Shown here: positions 5,100 to 5,755 of the stretch, in pieces | Layout: every line of letters starts with the position of its first letter | How positions within the stretch are numbered: the stretch's first letter is position 1 | Origin: an uncultured Muribaculaceae bacterium | GTDB lineage: Bacteria > Bacteroidota > Bacteroidia > Bacteroidales > Muribaculaceae | Assembly (NCBI GenBank): GCA_910586565.1 | Contig: CAJUIT010000038.1 | Location: forward strand, 1 to 5,755 | DNA length: 5,755 bases | Direction: 5' to 3' | Notes under the pieces: model-generated | What the model saw: the letters and a program-made list of their open reading frames with translations, nothing else | What the model was told of the DNA's origin: nothing | Database searches by the model: none | Made by a program: the position numbers and the translations under genes

Positions 5100-5537
5100 T
5101 CAACAATCGCCATGCTTTCCTGACTCCAATGCAGCTATTCGAAGTTTTGCCAAAGTCAACTCATTCTGAAGAATACTAATTTGATTATTAAGCTGCTTAA
5201 TCTCCTTATTTTTTCTTGCACATGCAATACCAGCTCGCCTAATATCCAATTTATATTTTGCAATTTTCACTATTAAATCCCCGATTTCTCCAGTTTCCAG
5301 AACAAGAGTCTTCAATTCCTCATACTCGCTTTCGTATTGCTCCTTTAAAAAATCCATCATAAGCTCGGATTCCTTAATCTGCATTTTATAATCATCTATA
5401 TCATTCCGCAATCTGGCTATGTATTCCTTTCGCTTTCTATCATGAGCTTTATATGCGTTAATTAGTTTGAGATATTGCCGCCCAGACACTATATCATTCG
5501 GCTCAATTTTAATGTAGTCACCTTCCATATCACACAC
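5100..5537 (-). CDS. Coiled-coil protein of unknown function, 145 residues
   Basis: No family recognised. After a short acidic start (MCDMEGDYIKIEPNDI) the protein is predicted almost wholly helical. Residues 22-80 are rich in Lys, Arg, Asp, Glu and Leu with heptad-like spacing (YIARLRNDIDDYKMQIKESE), and a second coil spans 90-138 (NKEIKQLNNQISILQNELT). A Gly-containing break at 82-88 separates the coils, so a helical hairpin or dimer is likely. There is no signal peptide or membrane segment, so a cytoplasmic location is expected. ATG at 5535-5537 is used; Met4 at 5528 is an equally possible start. The upstream region is AT-rich and shows no exact TAnnTTTG box. It is convergent with the small membrane protein genes and the function cannot be inferred from context. 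Confidence 0.65.
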   Translation of the reverse strand: MCDMEGDYIKIEPNDIVSGRQYLKLINAYKAHDRKRKEYIARLRNDIDDYKMQIKESELMMDFLKEQYESEYEELKTLVLETGEIGDLIVKIAKYKLDIRRAGIACARKNKEIKQLNNQISILQNELTLAKLRIAALESGKHGDC

Positions 5538-5646
5538 ATTTCAATTTATTTCAACCTTATAACTTGTATCACTTAAGGTAATTCGATACCAAATGCTTAT
5601 TTCGCAATTATATTGCAATCGAATAAATTCTATTTAATATTAACAA

Positions 5647-5676
5647 AGGCCGGAAATCCGCACGCGGCTCCGGCCT
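5647..5676 (-). terminator. Hairpin terminator of the gene at the right edge
   Basis: AGGCCGG (5647-5653) pairs perfectly with CCGGCCT (5670-5676), and an inner CCG/CGG pair (5658-5660 with 5665-5667) caps it. On the minus strand TTGTTAATATT follows the stem, a modest T-rich tract, 25 bp after the stop at 5702. On the plus strand the T-tract is poorer. Confidence 0.6.
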
Positions 5677-5701
5677 CTGTTTCAACTTTTATTTACAGAA
5701 C

Positions 5702-5755
5702 TTAATCTTCGATGGCTGCCTGCGCCGCACAATATGGCGAGTGGTTCTCAGTTAC
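5702..5755 (-). CDS. C-terminal end of an unidentified protein
   Basis: Only 17 residues are visible, VTENHSPYCAAQAAIED, before TAA (plus-strand 5702-5704). The frame, the stop placed before a terminator hairpin and the codon choice suggest a real gene that continues beyond the window. I do not recognise the family from so short a piece. The plus strand is also open here from an ATG at 5712, but the terminator position favours the minus strand. Confidence 0.5.
   Translation of the reverse strand, partial: VTENHSPYCAAQAAIED

Noticed and set aside
4889..5113. A 74-residue minus-strand frame overlapping the end of the coiled-coil gene by 14 bp
   Set aside because: The overlap looks operon-like, but the sequence is Cys- and Met-rich without domain character, and it covers the terminator-like T-tract region. 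It is more likely a chance frame.
5604..5616. GCAAT-TAT-ATTGC inverted repeat before the coiled-coil gene
   Set aside because: It is short and lies in AT-rich sequence with no clear promoter beside it. Chance is a sufficient explanation.

Overview
The window looks like a piece of a Bacteroidales chromosome, most like Muribaculaceae or Prevotella relatives. The evidence is a ribosomal protein S16 with a long Ala/Glu/Lys tail, several TAnnTTTG-type -7 boxes (the Bacteroidetes sigma-ABfr promoter), no clear Shine-Dalgarno sites, and a secreted starch-binding protein with the C-terminal tail common in this group. This is inference from family features; no database was searched.

Layout. 1-449 (+) is the 3' part of rpsP, followed by a strong intrinsic terminator (507-543). 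The 450-767 gap holds that terminator, a small hairpin and the terminator of the next minus-strand gene (702-742), and nothing else I can support. 768-2315 (-) encodes a secreted protein with a CBM9-like region, a Pro/acidic linker, a CBM26 starch-binding module and a C-terminal tail. 2603-3229 (-) encodes an unrecognised exported protein. 3535-4218 (+) encodes a TerB-like plus PD-(D/E)xK nuclease-like fusion. It is followed on the same strand by three tiny two-helix membrane proteins (4275-4433, 4452-4643, 4699-4860). 5100-5537 (-) is an unrecognised coiled-coil protein. 5702-5755 (-) is the end of a further gene, with a terminator hairpin after its stop.

The most unusual structure is a pair of about 95-bp repeats (2410-2504 and 3284-3377), roughly 88-89% identical by eye. 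Each lies just upstream of a minus-strand gene for an exported protein, in the same orientation. Each is bounded at both ends by CAAAGATA, which read on the minus strand is the -7 box TATCTTTG. Between the two boxes are two short hairpins, one with a UNCG-type loop on the minus strand, and a T-tract. Each copy may therefore be a promoter / short structured RNA / promoter cassette. Copy 2 also lies inside a false N-terminal extension of the nuclease reading frame. The 305-bp gap 3230-3534 holds copy 2, two perfect palindromes and promoters for the divergent genes on either side.

How the genes relate: the starch-binding protein and the exported 208-residue protein may share regulation through the repeat. 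The nuclease fusion and at least the first two small membrane proteins may form one transcription unit, while the third has its own possible -7 box. A defence or stress role for that group is only a hypothesis.
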